This document shows positions 52,782-63,378 of a DNA stretch of 64,000 nt, in pieces. Made by a program: the position numbers and the translations under genes. This stretch comes from Amblyomma americanum (lineage: Eukaryota > Arthropoda > Arachnida > Ixodida > Ixodidae): assembly GCF_052857255.1 (NCBI RefSeq), contig NC_135498.1, forward strand, positions 165,164,124 to 165,228,123, read 5' to 3'. The notes under the pieces were generated by a model, which was given only the letters and a program-made list of their open reading frames with translations, searched no databases and was not told the origin of the DNA. Position 1 is the stretch's first letter. Every line of letters begins with the position of its first letter.

Positions 52782-54655
52782 GGGCTCCAGGATGTGGCGG
52801 AATGCTTGGAAGGCGACCGGATCGCCCACTTACGCATTTTCAAGGAGCCAGTTAGGGCCGCTTATATAGGATTTATATTTCGGCCAAATTGACAGTGCTC
52901 TGTTAATAGCACCATGTGCAGTCTGTTTCATTCAGTGACCATTGTTTCACCAGCTTTGACATTAAGAACAAGACAGAAAGAAAAAAATGAGTAGGCATGG
53001 AAGTTATTTAAACTTGACGGGAAAAAATGGTATGATGACGCTTTCATAGAAGTGTCAACTATGCTCGAAGAAATTGAGAATGATGCAGCCAGAGCGGTAT
53101 GTCAACGCTGGGAGACTTTCAAACAAAAAACTAAAATGAAGGTGATGAAACAAGCCAGCGTAATGCAGCCTGAGGAGTATAAGTACCAGGCGAACTTACG
53201 GAAGAACTTTCAAACGCTAATAAATGAAGGACTTAACTCCATGGAGGCACGTTGAAGGCTGACATTTGTTCGCTCAAGGAAAAACTACAACAGTCTGATA
53301 TCGAACATCACCGCGGTGCACTTGTTCGAGCCAGTACCTGTGAACTAATAAGCGGTGAGGCGCCATCTTAAAGAGCGCTGGCAAGGGAAAGAAAATGGGC
53401 CGTCAAAAACGTGATTTCCGAAGGTGAGCAAGACGGGAATATCTTGAATGAACAAAACGACATCGAGGTCACGTTACGCAATTTTCGAGAGATCTTTTTG
53501 CGTGTAGCCTGGTGCACTGGACAGCTTCAAGACAAAATCCTGACATTAACTACAAGGATTGATGACAATTGAATAGAGGCGATACTGTGCCTTATACTGC
53601 TCCTGTGAAATATCTTGACTATAGATGACTTAAAACGAGGGAAATCAACAGGATTAAGCGCTGATTCTTACGACCCTTTCAATCATGAACTAGCCCTCTT
53701 GACAGCCGGTGTTTTAGAAGATGAATATAGACGTAAGCGGTTACTGACTTTTCTGTCCATGCATACAGTTCTCATCCCGAAAACAGGTGATCAAGGCGTA
53801 TTAAGGCAAATAAAGGCCTATCGTCCTATTAGTGTAACGAATATTCACTACAAAATATGTATGGAAGTATTGGCTAAAATGCTTTAAGCGGTTATGAAAG
53901 ATATAGGTGGGCACACCAGACGCGCGGTTTAAGGAGCCGGTCAATTTCACAAGAAATATGAAGGCGAGATGCATGCTGCAGTGCTGCGAGTGTCGCATTG
54001 CTCGATTCGGAGAAAGCTCGATTTGAAGAAATCGTTCGATTACGTGCCAAATGAAGTCCTGTTCGCCACTTTGCAACACGTTAACGTTAGACCAGTTATA
54101 ACAGAGGGTGCCGAAAAGGCTTACAGTGGTTGCACGACGCGCCCAATAATCAAGAATTCGGTGGCAGCGCCCATAAAGGTGGAACGATTCGTGCTCCAGA
54201 GTTGCCTCTTTACGCCCCTACTTTTTGCCTGATAAGCACAAGCAGTTGTGGCAAAGGCTTTAAATTATAGCTAGCCGAGGTGAGACTCCTTGCGTACGCG
54301 GCTGATGTGGCGGTGTTCTGCGTTGACCATGAGGGCATCTTGAAAACTTTGGAAATTGTAAAGAGTTTCTGTGTTGCCAGTGGCAGCGCTGGTAACTGGG
54401 TTAAGTGGCTTGGATTCTAGCACGGTTCTTGGTCGGCGAAGCCAGGCACTTTCACCAACATGCAATGGAACTAATATTCTCGCGAGGTATCTGGGCGTCC
54501 GCTTAGAGCTTTACTGCGCAGTGAGCGCTGCTGGCGGACTCAAGTTGCAAAAATACGTGAAAGAACAGAGAAAGTTAACGGATGGGATTTGTCCATGTTG
54601 GCGCGCAGCACTGTGTGCAATTCGTTCAATGTTGCTGAACTGTGGTGTTTTATAA

Positions 54656-54850
54656 TGAGCTGCAGATCTCCAACCAAAAATTTCAATTTTAACCCAACAT
54701 TTCGAAGCCCACTCGGCTCCTTCATCTGGGGTGACTGGGGGCAGTAGCTAGCGTCTTTTGAGTACGGAGGGGAGAAGCCCCTGAGGTAGGAGCTGAGTCG
54801 GCTTCGAAACGTTGGGTTAAAATTAAAATTTTTGGTTGGAGATGTGCTGT
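54656..54850. repeat. Long hairpin element with hammerhead-like cores (Penelope-type)
   Basis: Arms of about 45 bp, 54666-54709 and 54797-54843, are inverted copies (ATCTCCAACCAAAAATTT versus AAATTTTTGGTTGGAGAT, and GGCTTCGAAA near the inner ends). On the minus strand the left arm reads CAGATGA, a six-pair stem (GGAGCC/GGGCTTC), then GAAA and TGTTGGGTT, which is a hammerhead ribozyme core with one change (CTGATGA expected). The right arm has CTGA, GTCGGCTTC and GAAAC with about three bases missing. Penelope-like elements are known to carry such motifs. Confidence 0.6.
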
Positions 54851-55962
54851 TTATTATAAGTCTTCAAACCCAACCAGACAGGCGAATCTGTCAGTGTTTA
54901 GTTTTCAATCTAACTGCGGTATGTGCTGAGCGCACTGCTGACGCGCCAACATACAGAAATGGCTATGACTCAAATCGGTTGAGCCAGGTTATACGAAGCA
55001 AAAGGCAATCGAACCAGCGGCCGATGTCGACGCGGAGACGATGGCAGCGTCCGCTGCCATTTTTCTCTTGAGATACTCTTGTTGCCTGTACCTCTGCTTC
55101 TCCATACCATGGTGCAAGAATACTATTCTCACACCATGCTCCTTACGTACCTCTCGTTCTTCGTCGGTTTCATCAAACAGACGAGCCCGCTATCGCGACT
55201 CATCTCTGTCCAACGCTGCTTCAGGACGCTCTCTGTTGTAGAGATTACAAGAAGCACCCCGGCGCCTACAATGCTCAGCCGAACAACTCGTCACGGTGAC
55301 CGGGCCTGGCTTCATGTCTCTGCGGTGCTAAGGCGGAAAACGCTGGCCTTTATTCAGCAAGAAAAAATCGCAGGGTTAGTCACATGACACAACTGGCGAG
55401 TGCGAGTGGTGGGAGCGGCGTCGGCGCAGTGGCAGAACGAGCGCTAACAGCTGCAATAAGTCACGTGGTATGACGTCACAGCCTCACCTGCGGCGATCCT
55501 CCTGTTAGACGTCAAATCCAAGCGTCATTTGACCTGCAGCTTTGCATGCTATAAGTGGGATTTCTCGCTCTAAATGTGTACAGAGTATCGGCCGTTTTTG
55601 TGTGGGTGTCGACATGGGAGAGGGCAAGGTGCGCCAACTTCTTCCGGCTTGTTAGTGAAGAAGACCTTGGCTTGCCGCATTTATTCATTAGGCAAGTGGT
55701 GAACCGTTTTTCTTCCGTTCGAGATGTGAAGGACCCGTTTTTTCGTACTTTATCAAACTTTTTCCAGATTTTGTTCTATCTACTACTGAATGTACACAGG
55801 GAGGTATTTTTGGTTTCCTGAAGGAGGTCGTGGCTTCCTGTAACTTCCTGTGTGCACGACTCTCATGCAAATATTTAGCAAGAGCGCAACACAGAAAGTT
55901 ATACAAGGATCTTGCAGACCTAGCTCGGTTTTGCAGTGTCCCTGTACCGAACCATGCACAGT

Positions 55963-56190
55963 GTCACCCTTGTGTAGAGCGCTTGGGCGGTGCACTTCCC
56001 TGCAAAAAAAATCAAGATATTTTCGCTGCCGCTAGGTTCCAATAGCAACACTTGCGCGGAAGTAGTGCAAGATATGCCCGCACCGCAAACATAGTTGACA
56101 CGAACACTTTTCCGAGAAATCAGAGGCTGCTGCCTAATTTTATTTTTTGTGACCAGGTAGCACCGCTCGAGCTCCCTACACAAGGGTGAC
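55963..56190. mobile_element. Short inverted-repeat element (MITE-like), 228 bp
   Basis: Terminal inverted repeats of about 33 bp: the left begins GTCACCCTTGTGTAGAGCGC, and the right, as reverse complement, GTCACCCTTGTGTAGGGAGC. About five mismatches. It lies inside LINE E coding sequence, which can be followed on both sides. Superfamily and target duplication are not resolved. Confidence 0.7.
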
Positions 56191-56849
56191 GTGGACTGTT
56201 CCGGGCCCATCAAAGCAGTGATGTCTTAAAACACACGAAGAGAACGCGTGTAGCTCCAGAAGCCGTCTTCTTCCTTCATGCTGCACACAAGAACGTTAGA
56301 AGCAAAAAGTTGGAAGGCGGAAAAAGGGTTGTATATCCTATGGGGTGTTCAATACGAAGCAGTATTGCCAAGAAGAAGCTGAGCTTGTCCGTTCGAAGAC
56401 AACAAACAGCAAATGTTTTTCTATTTTTGTTTGCGAGACATTGGGCAATCTTATTGCTTATCACAAAGGTATGTTATGTGTTTCAGGCTCTATATATGAC
56501 TAGAACATGCATTCAGAAGCTGCATAGAGCTCATAGAGCTCTAGCTGTGTTTTTGTGGGGATAAAACTGAAAACGCACGAGCCACAAAAACTTGTTTCGC
56601 TGCATGCGTAGCGGCGCATTGGAACAGCGGTGCACTTGTTCTTGAGGCTAGTTGTCCCGAGACTTATGTTTCTGTGTGACCAAAGTAATTTTTCTTTGAA
56701 GACAATGATGCAGGTGCAGCTGCAAAACATTTTGCCCGAATTTGGGGTTTGTTTGGTTGGTTTTCATCACCGAAGCGTGCAGAAGTATATGAGTGAAGTC
56801 ATCGGAGCCTTTCAAATTTTGATGGTGCGATTCTTGATGCAGTACTTTA

Positions 56850-58008
56850 AGGGGTATTCACACGGGGGATGGAATCCCTCCCGAACTGACGGCGGCTGCG
56901 TACACGTCACGCCTTCGAGTGTGCTCGCGGCGACGCAGTTTCCGGTTTTGGTCCGGCGGCCGCCGCCGACGGGGGAGGGGACCGTTCGCTCGGCTGCTAC
57001 GTTCAGTCCCCGCGTCCCCGGGAGATTAGGCGGCACTTGGCAGGGCGCGCGTTGGGGTCGCTGTGAGTGGCGCTCCGCTGTCGACGGAGCTGTATTACTT
57101 CTTGCCGTGGATTTTGCGCACGTTGGACGAAGAGGAATGCGTGCACTAATAAAAACATTTTTGAAGTCCAATATTTATGAACTGGTTAGAGCAAGATGCG
57201 TTTTGTGGCATACGTCGTCTTTGTGTTTGTCTGCATCTTCTCAGAGCTTCTTCTCTTCTATCTTTCACGCATCTCTTTTTTTTTTTTCGTCTAATTTTTC
57301 CCCCCTCGACTGTCGGCATTTTCCCTCCTCAGATCAGCACAACCCCGCTCCTTGAGCATGGTAAACCCAGATGGCGGCTTTTGTTGTAAAAAAAAATAAT
57401 AATAATAATCCGGTGTCTGATGCGTTCCAGCATCCACAAGAAAACTTCATGCGGCACACGAAGCAGTTTCTGGTATTCGTCCGGGTCATCTTCACGGAGC
57501 GTGTTATACAGACTGTGCTGCACACCAAGGGACTTTTCTTGCATCCATGGCTTCAACCAGCACCGCCGCTTTTTCTTGAAAAGATCGTCGTCATCCTCGG
57601 TTTCAAGTAGAGCCGCCAACAACACGTACTTGCGCCTTTTTGCGACGTCCATTTCCTGCTCTGGATCCTCTAGCGCCAGAAAGTTCGACGTGTATTCAGC
57701 TCCGGTGCTGGGAACTGTCTGTTTGTTTCCCTTTTTCGGTTTCTTTTCCCTCTTATCTCCCTTCAATCTTTATTATTATTTTTTAGCCTTCGCTGTCTTC
57801 AAAGAACAGCAAAACCGGCCGTCCGGCCCTTTCTTTAACCCCTCCCACGCCACCCGGCCGCTTCGCGCGTCTAGATCCCCCGCGGCGGCTCCCCGCTGCC
57901 CGTGTGAATACTAAATTTGGGAGCGGGGGAGGGGTTTGGCCGGCCGGTGACGTAGCGCGCCTCGTCTCCCCGTCCCTCCGCGCCGAGGTCCCCCGTGTGA
58001 ATACCGCT
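56850..58008. mobile_element. PIF/Harbinger DNA transposon, internally deleted, with TIRs and TTA duplications
   Basis: The left end AGGGGTATTCACACGGGGGA (56850-56869) is matched by the right end, whose reverse complement is AGCGGTATTCACACGGGGGA (57989-58008), one mismatch in 20. Both ends are flanked by TTA (56847-56849 and 58009-58011), the target preference of PIF/Harbinger. Inside lies only an N-terminal transposase fragment (57329-57766, minus strand), so this 1.16-kb copy is a non-autonomous derivative. GC-rich subterminal regions. Confidence 0.92.
57329..57766 (-). pseudogene. N-terminal fragment of a Harbinger transposase
   Basis: 145 residues: a basic start, then KKKRRCWLKPWMQEKSLGVQ followed by HSLYNTLREDDPDEYQ and VPHEVFLWMLERIRHRI, the typical N-terminal block of Harbinger transposases. 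After this, an (AAT)n microsatellite (57399-57414) gives IIIII and homology stops. The DDE core is missing. It is contained in the TIR element 56850-58008 and explains that element's identity. Confidence 0.82.
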
Positions 58009-58549
58009 TTAGGGGCGTAACATGTGGGTGGTTGTACACGCACCTTACCGATGTGAGTCTAACAGTGCCCATTTATCGCACACTGTAAGGTGCTGGCCAG
58101 GGTGATGTTCTCCGATTTCCGGCAGCTCATGCGAGCGTACCTCTTCCCTTTCATAGTCATCTCTGAGTCGCGCATAAAAGAAAATTTTAGGCTTCACGGA
58201 TACTATTTTCACCATTCCAACCAACCAGATGATGTCAGGAGATTGCAAATAGGCTTTCGCAAGGATTCTGCAAGCAGATGAATTGCTGCCGCAACCTGGA
58301 ATGAGGAATTGGTATCGATAATAGCTCATTGCCTGAGAGAAAGTACAAGAATTACAGCTAAAAAACTGGCAGTGGCATAACTTGGCTATGCCAGGATATA
58401 CGTAGCGAGAGGTACGTTTCCCTGGCTTAGCTTGTGGTCTATGTTTAGCAATGAGAGACATTGGGTATACACATCCTTTACTCATTTTTCTTGACAGAGA
58501 CGAAGGCTGCCCGATGATCTCTGTAGTAGCATGCAGCGGTCTCAATTTC

Positions 58550-59144
58550 GTCGATACAGTGTTTTCATTTGGTAGTGCCTCTTCAGTATACAAGCTCTAT
58601 AATAGATCCCCATTGTGTAGTCTGGACGTGAGGGCCAGAAGCTAAATTAAAGTATACCTTTTCTCTCATACACTGAATAAGAGAGTCCGGGTTTCCTGTT
58701 GAAATAACCCAAAGCCACACACAACTGTGAAATCGTGCCTTGGGCTGGTATACACGGGGCAACCACATCAATCGTCTGCTTGACAGATGTTTCCGGTGCC
58801 ACGTAGACTCCTTGGATGATAATGCCGCTTTCCAGAAGCCGAACACAGCAGGCCTCACCATTATTCACCGCGATCGAAGGGAGATGTCTGACAGCTGTGA
58901 TACCTTGTTTCACGTACACACAGACCCCAGTGTTCTTATTTGGTTGAAGCCAACTGCAGGCGAAAACCTCAGGATCGGAAGAGTTAATCTTCTCTTGTCT
59001 ATACCGCCGTTTAGCAGCGGCTGGACTCTCCTTCTCTGCACGCATGTCAAACGTTGTGATACGCACGCCCACTACATCTCCGCCTTTTATACGCAGTCCT
59101 TGGCATGCGACGCGGGGTGCGGGTGATAGAGCGGCGTGCGGCAA
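58550..59144 (-). pseudogene. Endonuclease (EEP-type) domain fragment of a mobile element
   Basis: Minus-strand frames 58647-59144 and 58583-58861 carry SWLQPNKNTGVCVYVKQG, GEACCVRLLESGIIIQGVYV, VALGYFNRKPG (Tyr replaces Asp of GDFN) and a C-terminal TTQWGSIIELVYTEE continuing below 58583 with PLHATTEIIG. This is the layout of AP-endonuclease-like domains of LINEs and of some Helitron relatives (Helentrons). The parent element cannot be decided from this fragment. No RT or helicase motif was seen next to it. Confidence 0.55.
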
Positions 59145-59194
59145 GGCGGCGATGAAGAATGCGGCGCAGCTGTGGGGTCTCTATGGTTAGCACG

Positions 59195-59340
59195 GTATCG
59201 GCGCATGCGCACAACTACTCATCCGCGTGACGTCATGCTCGGCTCTGACGATGGCGCGGGCGCGAGGTCGCGGCGACAGCGAAGCGCACGCCGCACTTTG
59301 CTCCTCTTCGGTTGCCATGGTAACGGCGCATGCGCACAAC
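59195..59340. promoter_or_regulatory. Promoter-like cluster: CRE, two NRF-1-type sites and an RFX X-box
   Basis: Within 140 CpG-rich bp: GCGCATGCGC at 59201-59210 and 59326-59335 (NRF-1-type palindrome), TGACGTCA at 59228-59235 (full CRE), and GTTGCCATGGTAAC at 59311-59324 (a palindromic RFX X-box). The two NRF-1-type sites share a longer context (GGCGCATGCGCACAACT). No clear first exon is seen on either side, so it may be the promoter of an unseen gene, or of a mobile element such as the adjacent endonuclease fragment. Confidence 0.5.
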
Positions 59341-59849
59341 TGGCCTCTCCCATGTACCGTGAAATGCTCGACCGGTAGCCCAGTGTAGCTCTCGCTACAA
59401 CATGATAGGCAACCTTCAAATGATGAGGTATTTCAAAGGCTGTGCTCTATTCGCAGGTGAGCTGAAAGGAAAGCTCTGCGCACTAAAACATTGAAGGCGT
59501 TCGTGCCTGCCGGCGGGCACAGTATCACATTCTGCTCTATCTGGAAAAACTCAGCCGGCAAAGATGGCGTAAGTTTTGTTCTATGCTGAATGTGCGTCAG
59601 CCAGTAACAAAAAATTTGGCGGATCGTTAGAGGCATGCGTACGCCACTCGACAGGCTCTACCCCTGCACTGCACTCTTTCGGCATGAACAAAAATCCCTA
59701 AAAAGTCTCAGAAGAATACTGCAGACTGCCGTCGGCGTAGGCAGGGTCTCTGGACACTCTCCGCAGATCCTCAATCAGGCATCCCAGAGCGTTAGACCTG
59801 CCTTTCACAACTGAAGAGCTATCGGCAGCTATCACAGAATCAAACAGAC

Positions 59850-60413
59850 GGGTGTATCCTGGTCAAAGACGAGGTGACCAATGACGCAATCGCAAAGCTA
59901 CCCCAGAACTCTCGTTTTGGACTTGTGGAATATTGCAGTTCTTCGTGGATGACCAGTGAGCTCCGAACAGAATTGAAGCTGGCGAAAAGTGTGCTCGTTT
60001 TGAAACTTTGTAAGCAGCCAACAAGCTACGCATCCTTCCAGCCTATCGCCCTACTGAGCTGCATAGGTAATCTTATGGAGCGGAGCGAATGATCTGCAAA
60101 CGCATCACTCGGTTCCTCGAAAGCCGAAATGAGTATCCCTAAGAAATTAACAGGTTTCGTCAGAATAGGTCCACGACTTATAATGTCATTGCCCTCGTCT
60201 CACCACTTGAAGAGTTCCTTCGTGCTGGGTACATCCCTATAGCTGTTTTCCTTGACATCAAGACCCCTTTTGACTCTGTTTTTCACCACGCGATTCTCAC
60301 GACTTTGGTAAGTCTTGGCCTCTAAGGAAAGCTGTACAAATGGATTGGACACAATTAAAAAGAACAACAAATTTTTATAAGCACTCCAGATGGCCCTACA
60401 CCCTTTCACGCAG
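59850..60413 (+). pseudogene. LINE RT fragment (I/Jockey-like)
   Basis: Broken frames with FQPIALLSCIGNLMERS, RFLESRNEYP, RFRQNRSTTYNVIALVSPLEEFL, IPIAVFLDIKTPFDSVFHHAIL (first RT Asp) and FISTPDGPT, typical of RT blocks 2-4 of I- or Jockey-group LINEs. Homology stops before the YADD box. The 59640-59850 region holds no motif I recognise. Confidence 0.7.
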
Positions 60414-60599
60414 CGGAGGCGGCATTCGAAATATGAAGCTCGGAGGTGATCTTATTAGCGCAGGTACTTAGTTCCCAAGTAGTGCTGATTGCAGGCTTCG
60501 ACCGGCCGGGTGCAGCTGAAAAATATTCGAGCCTTCTATGGATCTCCCGGAAAGAAAGGACAGATTTATGAAAGCAAGAAAGTGTAAAACGTTTTGGTG

Positions 60600-60665
60600 A
60601 TGTAAGCAAGAAATACATTGCTAATGGCCTAGCTCTGTTAGGCCAGGATATACGTAGCGAAAGCA
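60600..60665 (+). repeat. Dispersed repeat with GGATATACGTAGCGA, also at 58360-58410
   Basis: GGCCTAGCTCTGTTAGGCCAGGATATACGTAGCGAAAGCACG here resembles GGCATAACTTGGCTATGCCAGGATATACGTAGCGAGAGGTACG at 58375-58417 (described in pieces; the shared core is CCAGGATATACGTAGCGA). Probably the tail of a dispersed SINE-like or transposon family; identity unknown. Confidence 0.5.
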
Positions 60666-60713
60666 CGGCGACTTCTGCGTCGAAAGAGTGCATTCACTAG
60701 ATGCGCCTTTATT

Positions 60714-60784
60714 CTTGGTTAAAGCTTGAGCCGTCGTGGCGGAGAGTAAAGTCTAACCGCCACGACGGCTCAAGCTTTAACCAT
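60714..60784. repeat. Perfect hairpin made from tRNA-like 5' sequence
   Basis: GGTTAAAGCTTGAGCCGTCG and the following TGGCGG are followed, after about 15 nt, by the exact reverse complement (CCGCCACGACGG, then CTCAAGCTTTAACC). The arms contain GAGCCGTCGTGGCGG, which recurs at the start of the tRNA-like sequence at 60871. Confidence 0.85.
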
Positions 60785-60870
60785 GAATAATGGCGCGTAT
60801 AGTGAATATACACTTCCGATGCAGAAGTCGCCGCGCTTATTTCCATGCAGTAAAGAAAGAAGAAAAAAAG

Positions 60871-60945
60871 AGCCGTCGTGGCGGAGTGGTAGCGTCTCTG
60901 CCTCAAACGCCAAAGACCCTGGCTCGATTCTGAGCATCGGCACAA
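60871..60945 (+). repeat. tRNA-derived sequence (SINE head or tRNA pseudogene)
   Basis: Begins GAGCCGTCGTGGCGGAGTGG (A-box-like) and has CTGGCTCGATTCTGAGC (B-box-like), ending CATCGGCAC then a T-run. The acceptor halves pair partly (GCCG with CGGC). The anticodon arm is not resolvable, so no isotype is given. Confidence 0.5.
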
Positions 60946-61019
60946 GTTTTTTTTTTATTCAGTGAGCGTGTGGGGGGTTTAAGTGGCTCCCATATATGCC
61001 GCCACCGAATACGTTGGTT

Positions 61020-61335
61020 AGCGGTTTAGCGCAGGCTCTGTTAGGCGCGTTTATACTCCGGCGTAACGAGCGCGCGCGCGCTGCACGGCGACGTCACGTC
61101 GGCCAAAGCGAGACTCTCTATACTCCAACTGCGCTTGACCGCCGACGCGTTCGGCGGCTTCGGCGCACTCTGACCGCACTGGAGGAGACTTCGAGCGCGT
61201 CTCTATTTCGCGCCGAGTGCGCCAGCGCCGCCGGCCCGGCCAGACCGGTTCGACTCCGCGGCGAGGCGCGCGTTGTGACGTCATGTGCGTCCTCGGAACA
61301 CCGCCACGGCGAAATCGCAAGTTCGCGGCCAGTAA
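61020..61335. other. CpG-rich segment of unknown identity
   Basis: About 300 bp very rich in CpG, with ACGTCACG (61090-61097) and TGACGTCAT (about 61276-61284), in an otherwise AT-rich neighbourhood. Open frames on both strands reflect base composition. It may be a CpG-island promoter or a GC-rich non-autonomous transposon. Nothing coding is recognised from 61380 to 63240. Confidence 0.35.
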
Positions 61336-62149
61336 TGCTTTCGCTTGAAAGCACTTATGTTGAGACACTTTTAACTTTTTCGAAAAATTCAAGAGTCTGA
61401 GGTTCTTGCAAAAAGAACATTTTTTAACCTTGATTAAGCGACTCATCAAAGCTTTTACAGAGTAGTATACTGAAAATGCGGTAAAAGTTGCAAAGTCACA
61501 GTTCAGTCGTGGGCAGCTCTTTGTATAAGGCATGAATCAACACTAATGTAGGCTATTAGACGTTTTTCTTGCGGTAGTGCATTCTAGACACATTTCGGGT
61601 GTATGCTGTCTTTGTGTTTTCTGCTGAGCTGGAATCAACAATAAGGGGCTCTGTTAGCGATTTTCATGTCTTCGGGATAGCTAACTGAACTCCACTAGCG
61701 GGCGGGGTGAATGAACTTGCTCTATATGTTGCGAGAGGGCGCTATCAGGGGCTTCAAAACAGGGAACATCGAAGAGGACGGCCAGGATAATCAAATGATA
61801 CTATTCCGTCTGAAAAATTTTAATTAGTCTTTAATAAGGATATTTTTTATTCTTATTTTCCACTGGGCGGCATTCGTGCGCTGCCGAACAAAGCCGAAGA
61901 CAACCGAGACGCCACGGCAAGCCTGAAAGTGGTTCCTCAGAATTTCGTCATGGGTAGTTTCCGAATGAAGCACTCAAAAATGGCTAGCAGCCGCAACAAT
62001 CTGTTTCAAGGTAAAGGCAGTGTCTCGAAAGCATTTTTCTTGGCCGTATTTTAACTCGCATGCGCATGTACTCGGCACGAAAGTTGTGTTTTTCATGTGA
62101 TTTTAGCAATGTCGCTTGCACTGCCCGCCCCGTAGGCCTGCAGCCCCGG

Positions 62150-62177
62150 AATATATTACGCGATAGCGTAATATATT
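62150..62177. repeat. Perfect 12-bp-stem palindrome
   Basis: AATATATTACGC, GATA loop-like centre, GCGTAATATATT. It is followed by a direct duplication of CTTCAGTATACAG (about 62182-62212). No function inferred. Confidence 0.7.
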
Positions 62178-63267
62178 CTTCTTCAGTATACAGTATACTT
62201 CTTCAGTATACAGCTCCTTCGGTCGGTCGAAAAGCCGTCGGCGAAGTCGGCACCGTGTGTCGGAAATAATGGGAGACTGCGTAAAAATCATATCATGGTA
62301 ATTTGTGCTTCTACTGATTGAAGATTGATTGATGTGCAAAAGGCGATGACAAGTTAATGAAATCATTGTATTTAATTAATTATAGAAACAAAAAAATAGA
62401 AAAAAGGGGGGTCGAAGGTGTCCAATTGCTTAGCAGAAAGATGCAATGGTTGGTGATGCTAAGAAAATTTAGAGCATGTAATTGATCAGATAATTGATTG
62501 AAACAATGGCAAAAATAAAAAAAATGCGTTCAAAGGTGTAAGACTTGCTCAGAATGGAAAGTATAACTCATTACGCTATTGCATCATAAACGTCATGCGG
62601 AGCTTAAGCGTCCTCTACAATTCTTTTATGTAGACGCGCGCCAGAGCACCTGTCTCAGCTGCAACTTTGCCTGCATTGCCAAACGTACTACGTTTTCTCC
62701 GCTCTGTCAGTGGTTTTTTTTTAAATCGCACATGCGCACACGCACGCGCGCACAACAACCCAACATATGAGCGGGTATGCACTTTAACCACAGACTCTCT
62801 TAACAGATCCCTTTAAGGCCATGGTAGCAGAATGGCAAGACCGCTGCGCCGCCGAGCAGAAAAACGCAGTTAATTTCTCCAAAACACGACGGTCGCATTT
62901 CGATCGAAGAGAAGTGCCGATGACGCCTGTGTACTTTGTAATGTCAATGCGGGATAAACATCCAAAAGACATCGAAATTAATCCCGGCCTAGACATAGCC
63001 GATGTCTCTCATATATCACGTGAGGCTACGAAGCAGTAAACTCAAGATGTCGTACGTCGTTCCCTATTTGCACAATAGCACCATGCATAATAACACTGCG
63101 TCCGCCATGAGGCCACTTATATTTTAGCCCTCCAAAAATATTCGCCTTCCACCGAAACAAAATTAAGTTCCTTTCATTGAATAGCCGAAGCAGTACGTAG
63201 TAAGCACTCAGAAGGCATTATAGAATATGTAGTAAATTGCAGAAGTACTTGCTGTTGGGCTAGGTAC

Positions 63268-63378
63268 TTGATAATAAAGTTTGAATGGCGCAAATGTACA
63301 AAAACAGAAAGACATAGGAGACAGAACGAACGCCCTTTCTGTCTCTCTGTCTTCCTGTTTTTGTTCTTTTGCACCATT
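63268..63378. repeat. Imperfect hairpin of about 50-bp arms
   Basis: The left arm starts AAGTTTGAATGGCGCAAATG and continues ACAAAAACAGAAAGACA. The reverse complement of the right arm starts AAGTTTTAATGGTGCAAAAG and continues AACAAAAACAGGAAGACA. About 80 percent identity. Upstream is GATAATAAAG, a 3'-end-like signal. Such inverted ends resemble Penelope-type pseudo-LTR junctions, but no coding part is present. Confidence 0.6.

Larger units (their letters stand above)
52205..56846 (+). mobile_element. LINE copy E (Tx1-like), heavily decayed and rearranged
   Basis: Starts inside the endonuclease (VICCYAPNVLEERRQIFEGL, LLGDFKGV) and continues with the linker (53052-53255), RT block 1 (RGKSTGLSADSYDPF), VLIPKTGD, YRPISVTNIHYKICMEVLAKML, RKLDLKKSFDYVPNEVLF and a YADD box changed to YAAD (about 54296-54310). 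Thumb blocks are at 55565-55760. A second copy of the thumb segment (ITKVCYVFQALYMTRTCIQKLHR, 56455-56530) follows, so the 3' part is duplicated or a separate fragment. It is interrupted by a SINE, a hairpin element and a short TIR element. No tRNA-Lys is visible at its ends. Confidence 0.78.

Noticed and set aside
58045..58593. Minus-strand frame of 182 codons
   Set aside because: Only its first 30 residues look like the end of the endonuclease domain. The remainder contains the dispersed GGATATACGTAGCGA repeat and no recognisable motif.
61051..61533. Minus-strand frame of 160 codons and overlapping plus-strand frame
   Set aside because: Arg/Ala/Ser-rich translations of a CpG-rich stretch on both strands, explained by base composition.
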